The notes beneath the pieces are model-generated. The model had not been told where the DNA came from, ran no database searches, and was given only the letters and a program-made list of their open reading frames with translations. A program made the translations under genes and the position numbers. From Planctomycetota bacterium (GTDB taxonomy: Bacteria; Planctomycetota; Phycisphaerae; WQYP01), in contig JAJZDN010000005.1 in the NCBI GenBank assembly GCA_021805985.1, positions 40,062 to 104,061 of the forward strand: a stretch of DNA of 64,000 nucleotides, in the 5' to 3' direction. Of this stretch, positions 55,731 through 64,000 are shown in pieces (the first letter of the stretch is position 1; the number at the start of each line of letters is the position of its first letter).

Positions 55731-56267
55731 ATGAGTAAGCGTATTAAAAACCTGATTGCCACGGAACTTGAGAAGCGCCTGACCGGTGCCGACAGCGTGG
55801 TTATTGTGGATTATTCCGGCATTAGCGCCAACGACACCAACAAACTACGCAATGGCCTGAAGAAAAAGAATGTGCGGATGACCGTCATTGCCAACGCCCA
55901 GGGGCGTCGGGCCATGGAAAAGGTCGGCCTTAAGGCCGGCGGTGATCTCCTTTTGGGCACCAACGCCTTGGTCTATGGCGGCGAATCCGTGGTCGATTCC
56001 GTGAAGGAATTGCTCCAGCAAGGCAAGGAAATCGCCAAGCTCAAAATCAAGGGATCGGTCGTTGAAGGCCAATTGCTGGATAAACCAGCCACTGAAGCCT
56101 TGGCCAAACTGCCCGGACGCCGAGAATTGCACGCTCAGATTTCGACACTGGCTATTTCTCCGGGCCGTAAACTGGCCGGACAAATTGTTGGGCCGGGCCG
56201 CAACGTGGCGGGCCTGGTAAAAGCCGTTATTGAAAAGAAGGAAAAGGAAGCCCCGGTCGCCGCTTAA
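55731..56267 (+). CDS. rplJ: Ribosomal protein L10
   Basis: A 178-residue L10, which anchors L7/L12 to the ribosome stalk. VVIVDYSGISANDTNKLRNGLKKKNVRMTVIANAQGRRAM is the rRNA-binding domain and the C-terminal helix that holds L7/L12 dimers ends in KAVIEKKEKEAPVAA. AAGAGG precedes the ATG, 33 bases after rplA. Confidence 0.96.
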   Translation: MSKRIKNLIATELEKRLTGADSVVIVDYSGISANDTNKLRNGLKKKNVRMTVIANAQGRRAMEKVGLKAGGDLLLGTNALVYGGESVVDSVKELLQQGKEIAKLKIKGSVVEGQLLDKPATEALAKLPGRRELHAQISTLAISPGRKLAGQIVGPGRNVAGLVKAVIEKKEKEAPVAA

Positions 56268-56399
56268 ACGCACCGGTGCAATAATCACGATTTAATTTGT
56301 TTTTTATGTCTTTTGTCATTCATTCAGCCTGCCTGGAGCAGTTAAAACGGGGCGCGTCGCCCTGGCTGGTGGAGACAAGCGAACTTGTGGAGTTTTACT

Positions 56400-56795
56400 A
56401 TGGCAGAATTTGCTGCTGACATCATGGAAATGGGCGATAAGATTGTTGCCCTCTCGCTGCTGCAGGCTAAACAGCTCAGCGATTATCTCAAGGAAAAGCA
56501 CGGCATCGAAGCCGCTGCCGGCGGTGGCGTAATGATGGCCGCCCCAGCAGCTGGTGGTGGTGCGGCGGCTCCCGCTGAAGAGCAGAGCACCTTTGACGTG
56601 GTGCTCAAAGCCCCCGGCGAGAAAACCATTCAGATTATCAAAATCGTCCGCGCTGCTACCAACCTGGGCCTCAAAGAAGCCAAGGACCTGGTCACAGCCG
56701 CCCCCAAGGTGGTCAAGGCCGGTGTTGATAAGGCTGAAGCCGAGAAGCTCAAGAAAGAGCTTGAAGCCGAAGGCGCAACCGTCGAACTCAAATAA
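56400..56795 (+). CDS. rplL: Ribosomal protein L7/L12
   Basis: A 131-residue L7/L12 from the ATG at 56400 (GGAG eight bases upstream). The N-terminal dimer helices, the Ala/Gly hinge (residues about 37-62) and the factor-binding domain ([34 protein letters not shown]) are complete. A strong terminator follows after 56 bases, so the inverted block ends here rather than running into rpoB. Confidence 0.97.
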   Translation: MAEFAADIMEMGDKIVALSLLQAKQLSDYLKEKHGIEAAAGGGVMMAAPAAGGGAAAPAEEQSTFDVVLKAPGEKTIQIIKIVRAATNLGLKEAKDLVTAAPKVVKAGVDKAEAEKLKKELEAEGATVELK

Positions 56796-56851
56796 GTTTG
56801 ACAAGCCGTTACCCGAGTTTGCTTTCAGAAGCAACCCCGCTCAACCAATCC

Positions 56852-56888
56852 AAGGCCGGCGATTCCCATTGAATCGTCGGCCTTTTTT
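56852..56888 (+). terminator. Rho-independent terminator after rplL
   Basis: A stem of about 14 bases (AAGGCCGGCGATTC with GAATCGTCGGCCTT, one G-T pair) with a five-base loop, followed by a T-rich tract. It stands between rplL and a convergent minus-strand gene. Confidence 0.9.
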
Positions 56889-56889
56889 C

Positions 56890-57306
56890 TTAATCCGGGC
56901 AAATGTGCAGTTCGCCGGTGGTTTCTCCGCAGAGAAATCGGCAAAAGGATGGTGCGACTATGGGATCCATGTCGTCAGGTTCATCTTCAGTAAGCGGAAC
57001 GCTAAATGATTCAATCTGGGCGTAATGGCCCAGCGTGTCTAACACCGCCAGGGGCGTTTGTTCCGCTGCATCACTGTGAATTGCTACCTTCCATGCGCCA
57101 AACAGGCAGCCCGGCGACACTGGAATAGCTGGTGATGGTGTGGCAATAAGCGTAGTGTGGTCCGGCAGGACGGCAACAAATGTCGCATCTTCAGGTGCTG
57201 AATCGCAGGGACCGCTGCACTGCCAGATATAGCCTTCCACAATCCATTGCCGCGTGAGCATGGGAACCGACGACACATAGTGACTCTGACGCAACATGAA
57301 ACTCAT
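56890..57306 (-). CDS. Unknown 138-aa protein following lysA
   Basis: A 138-residue protein whose ATG overlaps the lysA stop (ATGA). Mixed hydrophobic segments, an acidic stretch (LTEDEPDDMDP) and five Cys, of which two lie in CRFLCGETTGELHIC near the end, hint at metal or disulfide binding. No signal peptide, and no recognised family. It is the last gene of the minus-strand run that starts at tuf. Confidence 0.62.
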   Translation of the reverse strand: MSFMLRQSHYVSSVPMLTRQWIVEGYIWQCSGPCDSAPEDATFVAVLPDHTTLIATPSPAIPVSPGCLFGAWKVAIHSDAAEQTPLAVLDTLGHYAQIESFSVPLTEDEPDDMDPIVAPSFCRFLCGETTGELHICPD

Positions 57307-58583
57307 ATTTCCGCAGCAATTAAATCCTGGTAGGTTTCACGCCGCCGGATAATCCGCCAGGCATTGCCATCCACGAGAACTTCAGCGGCACGCGGACGGG
57401 CATTGTATTGGCTGCTCATGGCAAACCCATACGCACCAGCCGAAAACACCGCCAGTAAATCCCCGCGTTTTGTTCGCGGCAAATACCGGTCCTTTGCCAG
57501 ATAATCGCCACTTTCACACACCGGGCCGACAACATCCACTTTTTCATCATTGGCCGTTCGCAGCGTACTTTGCCGATTTTCCGGCAGGCATGAACCACTG
57601 ACATCCACCGGCCAGATAAAATGATAGCTTTCATACAGCGTGGGCCGAATCAGATCATTCATGGCCGCATCTACAATCGTAAATTTTTTGCCGCCCCCCT
57701 GCTTACTGTATTGCACCCGCGTTACCAGAATGCCGGCATTGCAGGAAATGGACCGCCCCGGCTCCAGAATAATCCGCAGTTTTCGATCCTTCAGCAGTGG
57801 GATAATCGCCGCGGCATAATCAGCGGCCGACGGCGCTTCATTGCCTTCATAAAAAGCGGCAAAACCCCCACCAATATCCAGCGTGTCAATAATAATATTG
57901 CGCTCTGCCAAACGGTCGATCAGATTCAGCGCTTTGGTAATGGCATCCACATACGGCTGTGTAGATTTAATCGGCGAACCAATGTGCAAATGCAGGGCGC
58001 TTAAGCAGGCATTTTTGGCGGCCGCCGCTTGAATATAAAAGGCTTCGGCACGGTCGATATCCACGCCAAATTTCGTCTCTTTTTTTCCCGTCAGCGTTTT
58101 CTGGTGGGTACCAGCGCTGCTGACATCCGGGTTCACTCGCAACGCACCCTGTGCGATAAGGTTTTTGGCACCAGCCAAACGATCCAGATTCCAGAATTCC
58201 TCTTCGCTTTCAATATTGAACCAACCGATACGCTCATCCAACGCTTCGTTGATTTCCTGATCGGCTTTTCCAACACCCGCAAATACAATCATCTGGGCGT
58301 TGGCACCGGCTTTTAACGCCCGAAATAGCTCCCCGCCTGACACCACATCAAAGCCGCTGCCGCGGACCTGCAACGCCTGAAGAATGGCCAGATTTCCGCA
58401 GGATTTAATGGAATAACAAATCAACGCCTTAAGCGGCGCAAACGCTGATGCGATGCGGTCAAAATGGGACAGCAGCGTGGCCTGGCTGTAAATGTACGTC
58501 GGCGTCCCGGTTTTCTCCACAATATCCCGCACCGCCACGTGCTCACAATGCAGTTGATCATTGATATATTGAAAATTGTCCAT
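57303..58583 (-). CDS. lysA: Diaminopimelate decarboxylase
   Basis: A 426-residue fold-type III PLP enzyme that makes lysine from meso-diaminopimelate. Start at 58583 (GGGA seven bases upstream). CYSIKSCGN near residue 48 holds the PLP Lys (usually YAxKAN), HLHIGSP and DIGGGF bind the cofactor, EPGRSI follows, and VCESGDYLA near residue 335 is the substrate-binding CESGD motif. The KSC variant of the Lys motif is unusual. It is placed after the sugar-isomerase-like gene in what should be a ribosomal-protein operon. A related carboxynorspermidine-type decarboxylase is less likely. Confidence 0.9.
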   Translation of the reverse strand: MDNFQYINDQLHCEHVAVRDIVEKTGTPTYIYSQATLLSHFDRIASAFAPLKALICYSIKSCGNLAILQALQVRGSGFDVVSGGELFRALKAGANAQMIVFAGVGKADQEINEALDERIGWFNIESEEEFWNLDRLAGAKNLIAQGALRVNPDVSSAGTHQKTLTGKKETKFGVDIDRAEAFYIQAAAAKNACLSALHLHIGSPIKSTQPYVDAITKALNLIDRLAERNIIIDTLDIGGGFAAFYEGNEAPSAADYAAAIIPLLKDRKLRIILEPGRSISCNAGILVTRVQYSKQGGGKKFTIVDAAMNDLIRPTLYESYHFIWPVDVSGSCLPENRQSTLRTANDEKVDVVGPVCESGDYLAKDRYLPRTKRGDLLAVFSAGAYGFAMSSQYNARPRAAEVLVDGNAWRIIRRRETYQDLIAAEI

Positions 58584-58627
58584 ATTTATTCCCGATGTTG
58601 AACGCCCGTCCCGCCGCAACGGAGAGC

Positions 58628-59449
58628 TTACATAAACCGTTGCAGAAATGCGAATGCCTCATCCGCCGCTTCGCGCGCTGTGGTTTCATACGGATAAAGC
58701 TCCACCGTCGCCCAACCCTTATAATCTACCTGCTTAAAGGCTGCGAAAATAGAAGCCCAATCCATGGCACCGCGCCCGGGGATCAAGTGATGATGCACAC
58801 GGCTGGAGGCAATGTCCTCTAAATGCACATGCGACACCCACGAGTGGCACTTCACAAATGATTCAGCCGGCTCTTCACCCACACAAAACAGATGCCCCAA
58901 ATCACAGTTCATCCGCAAATTCGGGTGATTTACCCGCTGCAAAAATTCGACGCATTGGTCCGTGGTTTCAATTAAAAGGTGAGGCTCCGGTTCCACCAGC
59001 AGCATAATATTGAACTGCTGCGCCAGCGGAAGAACCCGCATGAGTCCCGCCTGATATAGAGCCAAAGCCTCTTCACGGGCCAGTGCTTCCACAGGCCCAC
59101 CCGGTTCCAGCGAAATGGTTTTCGCTCCCAGCGCCGCCGCCATGCGAATGCAGTTATCAGTGTGACGAATGCGTTGCTCCCGCAGGCCAGCGTCTTTTTC
59201 AATCCAGGAAGGATGCAGCGTGTCGCCGAGGGCGAAAAAAGTGAACGCATTGATATTGGATATGCGCAGCTTCAACGAATCCAATTGGCCGCGCAATTGC
59301 GTGATGCGCCCATCCGGCATGTGCGGTGGATAAGCATGCGGAACATCCGCCATGATTTCCACGCCGCCATACCCGGCAGCGGCTATGGAATCAACGGCTT
59401 CTTCCAGCGATGTTTTTTTGAAGGCATTGGTGGAAAAAGCTAGCTTCAT
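58628..59449 (-). CDS. Sugar phosphate isomerase/epimerase-like TIM-barrel protein
   Basis: A 273-residue xylose-isomerase-like TIM barrel (AP endonuclease 2 superfamily). KLAFSTNAFKKTSLEEAVDSIAAAGYGGVEIMAD opens it, metal-ligand positions appear in SLEPGG, LLVEPEPHLL, NCDLGHLF and HVHLEDI, and VELYPYE closes the barrel. Start at 59449 because KLAFS is the family N-terminus and a GGA lies six bases upstream. It begins right after the rplK stop, with one base between. The specific sugar or inositol substrate is unknown. Confidence 0.85.
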   Translation of the reverse strand: MKLAFSTNAFKKTSLEEAVDSIAAAGYGGVEIMADVPHAYPPHMPDGRITQLRGQLDSLKLRISNINAFTFFALGDTLHPSWIEKDAGLREQRIRHTDNCIRMAAALGAKTISLEPGGPVEALAREEALALYQAGLMRVLPLAQQFNIMLLVEPEPHLLIETTDQCVEFLQRVNHPNLRMNCDLGHLFCVGEEPAESFVKCHSWVSHVHLEDIASSRVHHHLIPGRGAMDWASIFAAFKQVDYKGWATVELYPYETTAREAADEAFAFLQRFM

Positions 59450-59450
59450 T

Positions 59451-59882
59451 TTATTCCGTGATTTCAACGCCCATCGACCGGGCAGAACCGGCCAAAATTC
59501 TTTCGGCGGATTCCAAACTCGTAGCGTTCAAGTCAGGCAATTTTTCCTGAGCAAGTTTGCGCAGTTGCGCTTTAGTAAGCTTGCCGATCTTGTTTTTGTT
59601 CGGCTCGCCACTGCCTTTTTCAAGCCCAAGAATGTCTTTGATCATTACCGATGCGGGCGGCGTTTTAATAAGAAAATCAAACGAACGGTCCGTGTACACG
59701 GTAACTTCCACGCCTACGACTTTGCCCTTTAGTGCGGCGGTCGCGGCATTGAAGCGTTGGATGAACTGGCCAGGGTTTACGCCATTGGCACCCAATACCG
59801 GCCCAATCGGTGGGGCTGGCGTGGCGGTTCCGCCGGGGGCCTGCATCTTAAACTTTTTGGCTATTTCCTTAACCTTGGCCAT
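59451..59882 (-). CDS. rplK: Ribosomal protein L11
   Basis: A 143-residue L11, part of the GTPase-associated centre with 23S rRNA. KFKMQAPGGTATPAPPIGPVLGANGVNPGQFIQRFNA is the N-terminal domain and GSARSMGVEI ends the RNA-binding domain. Orthologues are followed by rplA, but here a TIM-barrel gene follows and rplA lies beyond lysA on the opposite strand. Confidence 0.97.
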   Translation of the reverse strand: MAKVKEIAKKFKMQAPGGTATPAPPIGPVLGANGVNPGQFIQRFNAATAALKGKVVGVEVTVYTDRSFDFLIKTPPASVMIKDILGLEKGSGEPNKNKIGKLTKAQLRKLAQEKLPDLNATSLESAERILAGSARSMGVEITE

Positions 59883-59962
59883 AACTTAAACCTCAAAAAT
59901 CCTGTGCGTATACAAAAACCTGATTCACTGAAAAACTCGCACCCGTCACAGCGAATGCATCG

Positions 59963-60283
59963 TTAACTCTCGGTATTGGACCTGGAAACCACCCTGACAT
60001 TTCTGCGCCCATCCGCGGCCATCCATCGTTGGGACAGCGACGGCCGGTTGGCAGGCGTGTCAGACCGGCGACCCATTTTTCGTATCGCAATAATAAACAG
60101 CGATACCAAGCCCAGCACCAGCACTGCGCCAATTGCCGCTACCGTCAACAGCAGCCCTACCATCACCAGCGGCACCAGCACCAGAATGCACCCGATCACC
60201 CATAACCACTTGCCCAGCGCTGTTTTAGGCACCAGACTACGACGGGTCGAGGCGGTAACGTTGGTATCCGTAAGTAACTTCAT
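59963..60283 (-). CDS. Small membrane protein of unknown function
   Basis: A 106-residue protein with a long hydrophobic stretch at residues 25-67, enough for two closely packed membrane helices, then a basic tail. It lies between nusG and rplK on the same strand, 141 bases after nusG. The ribosome binding site is poor. No family is recognised; it could be lineage-specific. Confidence 0.5.
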   Translation of the reverse strand: MKLLTDTNVTASTRRSLVPKTALGKWLWVIGCILVLVPLVMVGLLLTVAAIGAVLVLGLVSLFIIAIRKMGRRSDTPANRPSLSQRWMAADGRRNVRVVSRSNTES

Positions 60284-60424
60284 TGCGGCACGTATCTTTT
60301 TCTTTCTCCCGGTGCGAAAACGAGTTTAATACATTTTCCATTCCGGGCAGGCCTTTTAACATTTCTATTATAGCCTTGAAATGTTGCCAGGCACCGCCGC
60401 AGAGAACCCATCATTTTACTGAAT

Positions 60425-61018
60425 CTATTGGACTTTTTCCAATTGCCAGTATTCCAGCTCCAGCGGCGTGGCACGGCCGAAAATCGTAACAATGACGCGT
60501 ACCATACCTTTGTCCGGGAAAATTTCATCCACAGAGCCTTCGAAATTCTCAAACGGCCCTTCCCGCACTTTCACCGGATCACCCTTCAGGAATTCGACCT
60601 TCACCGCCGGACCGGCTTCCGGTTTCTCCGCGTCGGCAATGAGCTTTTCGACGTCTTTGTCTTTCATGCGTTCCGGCTTGTTTTTCTGACCGATAAAATC
60701 ACCGGCCCCTGCGGTTTCCTTAAACACGTACCAGGCCCGCTCCGGGATGGTGCCATCGGAATTTAATTCCATTTCAACAAACACATACCCCGGGTACGTT
60801 TTGTTCTCGGCAACCTTTTGTTGACCGGCTTTGACTTTTTTGACCCGCTCCCGCGGCACCAGCAGCCGCCCAATAATATCGGTGAGGTTTTCGGCCTTTA
60901 TTTTGCGCTCCAGCGTGTCGCGAACCTGGTCTTCCTTATTGGAAGCGACCTTCAGCACACACCAGTGTTTCATAGAAGATTCGGTCACTTGACGCTCCGT
61001 AATTTGTTCAGTGCTCAT
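60425..61018 (-). CDS. nusG: Transcription factor NusG
   Basis: A 197-residue NusG, which binds RNA polymerase and couples it to Rho or the ribosome. The NGN domain starts HWCVLKVASNKEDQVRDTL, with PGYVFVEMEL near residue 80, and the KOW domain is KGDPVKVREGPFENFEGSVDEI near residue 150. A short linker insertion (about residues 115-135, Lys/Asp-rich) separates them. The start at 61018 gives a 15-residue lead; an ATG at 60973 is the alternative. Confidence 0.96.
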   Translation of the reverse strand: MSTEQITERQVTESSMKHWCVLKVASNKEDQVRDTLERKIKAENLTDIIGRLLVPRERVKKVKAGQQKVAENKTYPGYVFVEMELNSDGTIPERAWYVFKETAGAGDFIGQKNKPERMKDKDVEKLIADAEKPEAGPAVKVEFLKGDPVKVREGPFENFEGSVDEIFPDKGMVRVIVTIFGRATPLELEYWQLEKVQ

Positions 61019-61084
61019 TTCGCCAAAACTTGCCTGCGGAATTAAACCGCCGACACTTCAAGGATGAATGCAGATTATTCCGCA

Positions 61085-61474
61085 TTATCGGATGATGTGA
61101 ATCGCGTGGAACAACCACACGAAAAACGTATCCACCAGAAACAACATCAGTGCCATTCCCAAGGTGGACAGCACCACCAGCCGCGTGGCTCGTATCACAG
61201 CCGCCCGGGTGGGCCATACCACTTTACGCATTTCACTTTCCGTCAGGATCATAAAATCCGCAAGGTTCGGACGGTTCACCACATAAAAGCAAAACGCTGC
61301 GCCCGCCGCCCCCACCAGCACCACCATGATCATTTTGGAATATGCCGGATCCAGAGCCATAAATGTGTTCTTAATCCACAAAATACCCAAAGCAACCAGC
61401 AGCCCCAAGCCAATTACCGTGCCCAGGCGTACCCACTTTCCCTGCCCTTTTTTATAGATATTAAAGAACGACAA
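61085..61474 (-). CDS. secE: Preprotein translocase subunit SecE
   Basis: A 129-residue SecE, the small clamp subunit of SecYEG. Three hydrophobic segments lie at about residues 18-33, 47-66 and 100-123, with the hallmark ESEMRKVVWPTRAAVIRATRLV near residue 80 before the last helix. The extra N-terminal helices are as in E. coli. It precedes nusG in the common order. Confidence 0.95.
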   Translation of the reverse strand: MSFFNIYKKGQGKWVRLGTVIGLGLLVALGILWIKNTFMALDPAYSKMIMVVLVGAAGAAFCFYVVNRPNLADFMILTESEMRKVVWPTRAAVIRATRLVVLSTLGMALMLFLVDTFFVWLFHAIHIIR

Positions 61475-61608
61475 AACCTACTCCAGACTTCACTGCAACG
61501 GCCGGGCTACACACCCCTTTTTTTACCGTCTTTTCCGCTCTGCCAAGCCGTGCCAGGATTGTTCCCATGTGTTTGCGCTTTTCATGAAAACCGCAAGGTC
61601 ATCAACAA

Positions 61609-61681
61609 CACGGCAGGCAGGAGTTGAACCTGCAACCCCCGGTTTTGGAGACCGGTGCTCTGCCAGTTGAGCTACTGCCGT
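61609..61681 (-). tRNA. trnW: tRNA-Trp (CCA)
   Basis: A 73-base cloverleaf on the minus strand: 7-base acceptor stem ACGGCAG/CTGCCGT, D stem GCTC/GAGC, anticodon stem CCGGT/ACCGG around CTCCAAA (anticodon CCA), T stem GCAGG/CCTGC with loop TTCAACT, discriminator G. The 3' CCA is not encoded. It sits before secE, as in many bacteria. Confidence 0.97.
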
Positions 61682-61697
61682 AAATGCCTTGAAAACC

Positions 61698-61716
61698 GCT
61701 CGGGTCGGCTCCGAGC
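61698..61716. terminator. Short hairpin between rpmG and trnW
   Basis: A six-base GCTCGG/CCGAGC stem with a seven-base loop, three bases after the rpmG stop. On the minus strand it is followed by GGTTTTC, so it may weaken read-through or mark processing of the tRNA. Confidence 0.4.
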
Positions 61717-61718
61717 AC

Positions 61719-61877
61719 TTATTTACCTTTCTTGATCTTATGATCCGTATGCTTACGCAACCGCGGAGAGAATTTGAAGAATGTCTTCTTCACATCCATC
61801 TCCTTAGGGTTGATGCTGATACGGTAGTTGAGATCTTTGGTCTCACTACATTGCAACCATGCCCATTCACGCGCCAT
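61719..61877 (-). CDS. rpmG: Ribosomal protein L33
   Basis: A 52-residue frame with GGAG seven bases before its ATG. MAREWAWLQCSETKDLNYR and FFKFSPRLRKHTDHKIKK match bL33, including the Tyr-Arg pair and the basic KHT end. It is a C-minus form with a single Cys, so it does not bind zinc. Its place between tuf and trnW-secE is the normal one. Confidence 0.9.
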   Translation of the reverse strand: MAREWAWLQCSETKDLNYRISINPKEMDVKKTFFKFSPRLRKHTDHKIKKGK

Positions 61878-62039
61878 TTTCGCGACTCCAATTCAAGCGA
61901 CAATTTTATACTTCAGGTTTTCGCCACACGGCTACCCGAAGTTCCGGGCTGGTGCGTTATAACCAGCCGGACCAGTGCCTGCATTATAGAAACTTTTTGC
62001 AGGCCTGAAAACAAACCAGTAATCTTGACTATTGACAGA

Positions 62040-62072
62040 GCCACGCGGACAGGAAATCCCCGCCCGCGTGGC
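62040..62072 (-). terminator. Hairpin after tuf
   Basis: GCCACGCGG and CCGCGTGGC form a nine-base stem with a 15-base loop, 36 bases after the tuf stop. No T-run follows, so it may be a processing site or a weak terminator. Confidence 0.5.
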
Positions 62073-62108
62073 CCATGGTTTTCATCAAGATTCATCTTAA
62101 CGAATCAG

Positions 62109-63320
62109 TTAGGCGATGATCTTGGTGACCACGCCCGCACCGACCGTCCGGCCACCTTCGCGAATAGCGAAGCGGACACCCTGTTCCATCGCGATTGGGC
62201 ATTCACCCAATTCCACGGTGATCTTCACGTTATCCCCAGGCATGACCATCTCTGTGCCGGTTGGGAGATCCAGCGAACCAGTCACGTCTGTGGTACGGAA
62301 GTAGAACTGCGGGCGGTAGCCCTTGAAGAATGCGGTATGGCGGCCGCCCTCTTCTTTGGTCAGTACGTAAATTTCCGCTTCAAACTTGGTGTGCGGGGTG
62401 ATCGAACCGGGCTTCGCGATAACCTGACCGCGTTCCAACTGTTCTTTTTCCACGCCACGCAGCAACAAGCCAACGTTATCGCCGGGAATCGCCTGATCCA
62501 GAACCTTCTGGAACATTTCCACGCCGGTAACAACGGACTTCATCGGGTCTTTATGCAGACCTACGATTTCCACATCATCGCCAACCTTGATGGTTCCGCG
62601 TTCCACTCGGCCCGTACCTACCGTACCGCGGCCCTTAATGGAAAACACGTCTTCCACCGGCATGAGGAATGGCTTATCCATTTCACGCACGGGTTCAGGA
62701 ATGTAGCTGTCCAGTGCCGCAACGAGCTTCATGATCGGCTCGATAGCTTTGGCATCCGTCGGATTCTTCAGAGCCGCCACGGCAGAACCGCGGATAATCG
62801 GCACTTCATCGCCCGGGAATTTGTACTTGTTCAGCAGCTCGCGGATTTCCAGTTCCACGAGTTCCAACAACTCGGGATCATCTACGAGGTCAATTTTGTT
62901 GAGGAACACCACAATCCGCGGCACGTTTACCTGCCGAGCCAGCAGCACGTGTTCACGGGTCTGAGGCATCGGGCCGTCGGCGGCGGATACCACCAGAATG
63001 GCTCCGTCCATCTGGGCGGCGCCAGTGATCATGTTCTTCACAAAGTCCGCGTGACCGGGGCAGTCAATGTGGGCATAGTGGCGAGCCACTGATTCATATT
63101 CCACATGCGATACCGCAATGGTCACAATTTTGCTTGGATCGCGGCGACCCTGTTTTTCGGAAGCCTTCGCCACCGAATCATAGGAAATGGCCTGCGCCAA
63201 ACCCTGTGCCGCCAACACTGTAGTTAGCGCTGCAGTCAACGTGGTCTTGCCGTGGTCAATGTGACCGATGGTGCCTACGTTTACGTGCGGCTTCTTACGT
63301 TCAAATACGCCTTTGGCCAT
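62109..63320 (-). CDS. tuf: Elongation factor Tu
   Basis: A 403-residue EF-Tu, the GTPase that brings aminoacyl-tRNA to the ribosome. [11 protein letters not shown] (P loop, residue 19), [15 protein letters not shown] (switch II, residue 81) and NKIDLV (residue 136) form the GTP site, and domains 2 and 3 are complete ([39 protein letters not shown]). AGGAGG lies nine bases upstream of the ATG. Confidence 0.98.
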   Translation of the reverse strand: MAKGVFERKKPHVNVGTIGHIDHGKTTLTAALTTVLAAQGLAQAISYDSVAKASEKQGRRDPSKIVTIAVSHVEYESVARHYAHIDCPGHADFVKNMITGAAQMDGAILVVSAADGPMPQTREHVLLARQVNVPRIVVFLNKIDLVDDPELLELVELEIRELLNKYKFPGDEVPIIRGSAVAALKNPTDAKAIEPIMKLVAALDSYIPEPVREMDKPFLMPVEDVFSIKGRGTVGTGRVERGTIKVGDDVEIVGLHKDPMKSVVTGVEMFQKVLDQAIPGDNVGLLLRGVEKEQLERGQVIAKPGSITPHTKFEAEIYVLTKEEGGRHTAFFKGYRPQFYFRTTDVTGSLDLPTGTEMVMPGDNVKITVELGECPIAMEQGVRFAIREGGRTVGAGVVTKIIA

Positions 63321-63517
63321 GGATAAATACCTCCTGTGGTAGAGAAAATCCAGTCATACAAAACACTATCGCGGCAGCCAATACCACGATTAAAAAATCT
63401 TAATCTTCCGATAGTTCATCTTTACCAGCCTTCGCAGCACGGTAAAGTGATTCGGACTAATTCCCGCAAGGTCTCAAGCGGCAAGGTTGCCATCGCGTCA
63501 ATACCCGCGGCTTCAAA

Positions 63518-63590
<73 letters not shown>

Positions 63591-64000
63591 GTGCGGCCAT
63601 TGTGTTCGTCTCATCGGCTCGATACGGTGCAAAATTAAAACCATCCGATTACCGGATACCGCCGCATCGCCGTCGGCTAAATTTCCAAAAAGAAAATCCA
63701 GCCAAGATTCACTAGTTTACCGGCTGTTTTCAGTCGCTGCAACCCCGCGCCAATAAACCGCCCCGAATTCTGTACCCCAAGCCAGAGCCAGGAATCCAAA
63801 AGCGGGGAAGAATTTGGAAGCCAGGAGCTAGAAGTTAGAAGACTTTGGAAGCGCTGCTGCGGCAATTCTGCTCCGCAGATTAAACCTGCCAGCTAACATC
63901 CTGCCAGATTTAAAGGCTCCCTTCCAACTTCTAACTCAACACTATCCCGTCCCCCGTCCCCTGTAACCTGTCCCCTACGCGCCCCCCCCCCGTCCCAGGT
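63591..64000. other. Intergenic region with low-complexity repeats
   Basis: No gene is seen. GAAGTTAGAAG (63829-63839) and, in opposite orientation, AACTTCTAACT (63930-63940) are inverted copies of one word, and CCCGTCCCCTGTAACCTGTC (from 63955) repeats a phrase found at about 14521-14541. The block ends in a poly-C run (63981-63990). The promoter for trnT-tuf must be here or within the tRNA-proximal 100 bases but I cannot place it. Confidence 0.5.

Noticed and set aside
58584..58627. Lysine riboswitch before lysA
   Set aside because: Only 44 bases separate lysA from the preceding gene, far too short for the lysine riboswitch.
61689..63092. Long plus-strand frame (467 aa) antisense to tuf and rpmG
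   Set aside because: Typical shadow frame of highly biased codon use in tuf; composition rich in His and Phe and no ribosome binding site.

Overview
The window reads as chromosome of a Gram-negative bacterium. Planctomycetota (Phycisphaerae-like) is my best guess. It is inferred from the mix of lpxB, many secreted plant-polysaccharide hydrolases, CgeB-type glycosyltransferase, scattered housekeeping operons and intergenic repeats; no phylogeny could be run. The genes are dense, frequently overlap as ATGA/GTGA, and mostly carry GGAG-type ribosome binding sites.

Layout. (1) 1-10.1 kb: a membrane protein, then secreted glycoside hydrolases GH127, GH53 and GH35 for pectin side chains (arabinan/galactan), interrupted by an ImuA-like SOS gene and a sugar aminotransferase. 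(2) 10.1-14 kb: recA and clpB; recA has a strong promoter whose -10 box lies inside a 16-bp palindrome. (3) 14-19.5 kb: two tandem units, each made of a 5'-truncated RHS gene with a Cys-rich tip followed by an overlapping small gene. The two small proteins are homologous to each other and look like immunity proteins. (4) 19.5-29.1 kb: a long minus-strand run with overlapping stops and starts: panB, lpxB, a GH-like/GT2 fusion, an ABC exporter, two hexapeptide acyltransferases, a CgeB-like glycosyltransferase and a ChbG-like deacetylase. This looks like a surface-glycan or glycolipid unit. (5) 29.3-32.6 kb: vapB with a broken vapC, then a GntR(YtrA-like)-ABC ATPase-permease operon. (6) 32.7-41.5 kb: GH26 mannanase, a lipoprotein and a giant AsmA/DUF748 protein. 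(7) 41.5-45 kb: an ArsR-controlled set of small stress/detox-type proteins (three AHSA1/SRPBCC, DoxX, VOC, DinB). (8) 45-63.6 kb: scpA and the transcription/translation block.

The ancestral order tuf-rpmG-trnW-secE-nusG-rplK-rplA-rplJ-rplL-rpoB-rpoC can still be read, but rplA-rplJ-rplL lies inverted in place, on the plus strand. It is now divergent from rpoBC, and three unrelated genes (sugar-isomerase-like TIM barrel, lysA, unknown) follow rplK. An unknown 88-aa gene sits between rpoB and rpoC.

The most interesting items are the tandem RHS/coupled-gene array (14.8-19.5 kb), the in-place inversion in the rplKAJL-rpoBC cluster, the recA and imuA promoter motifs, a likely non-canonical ATC start for lpxB, and a GntR operator-like 12-mer shared with the panB promoter.
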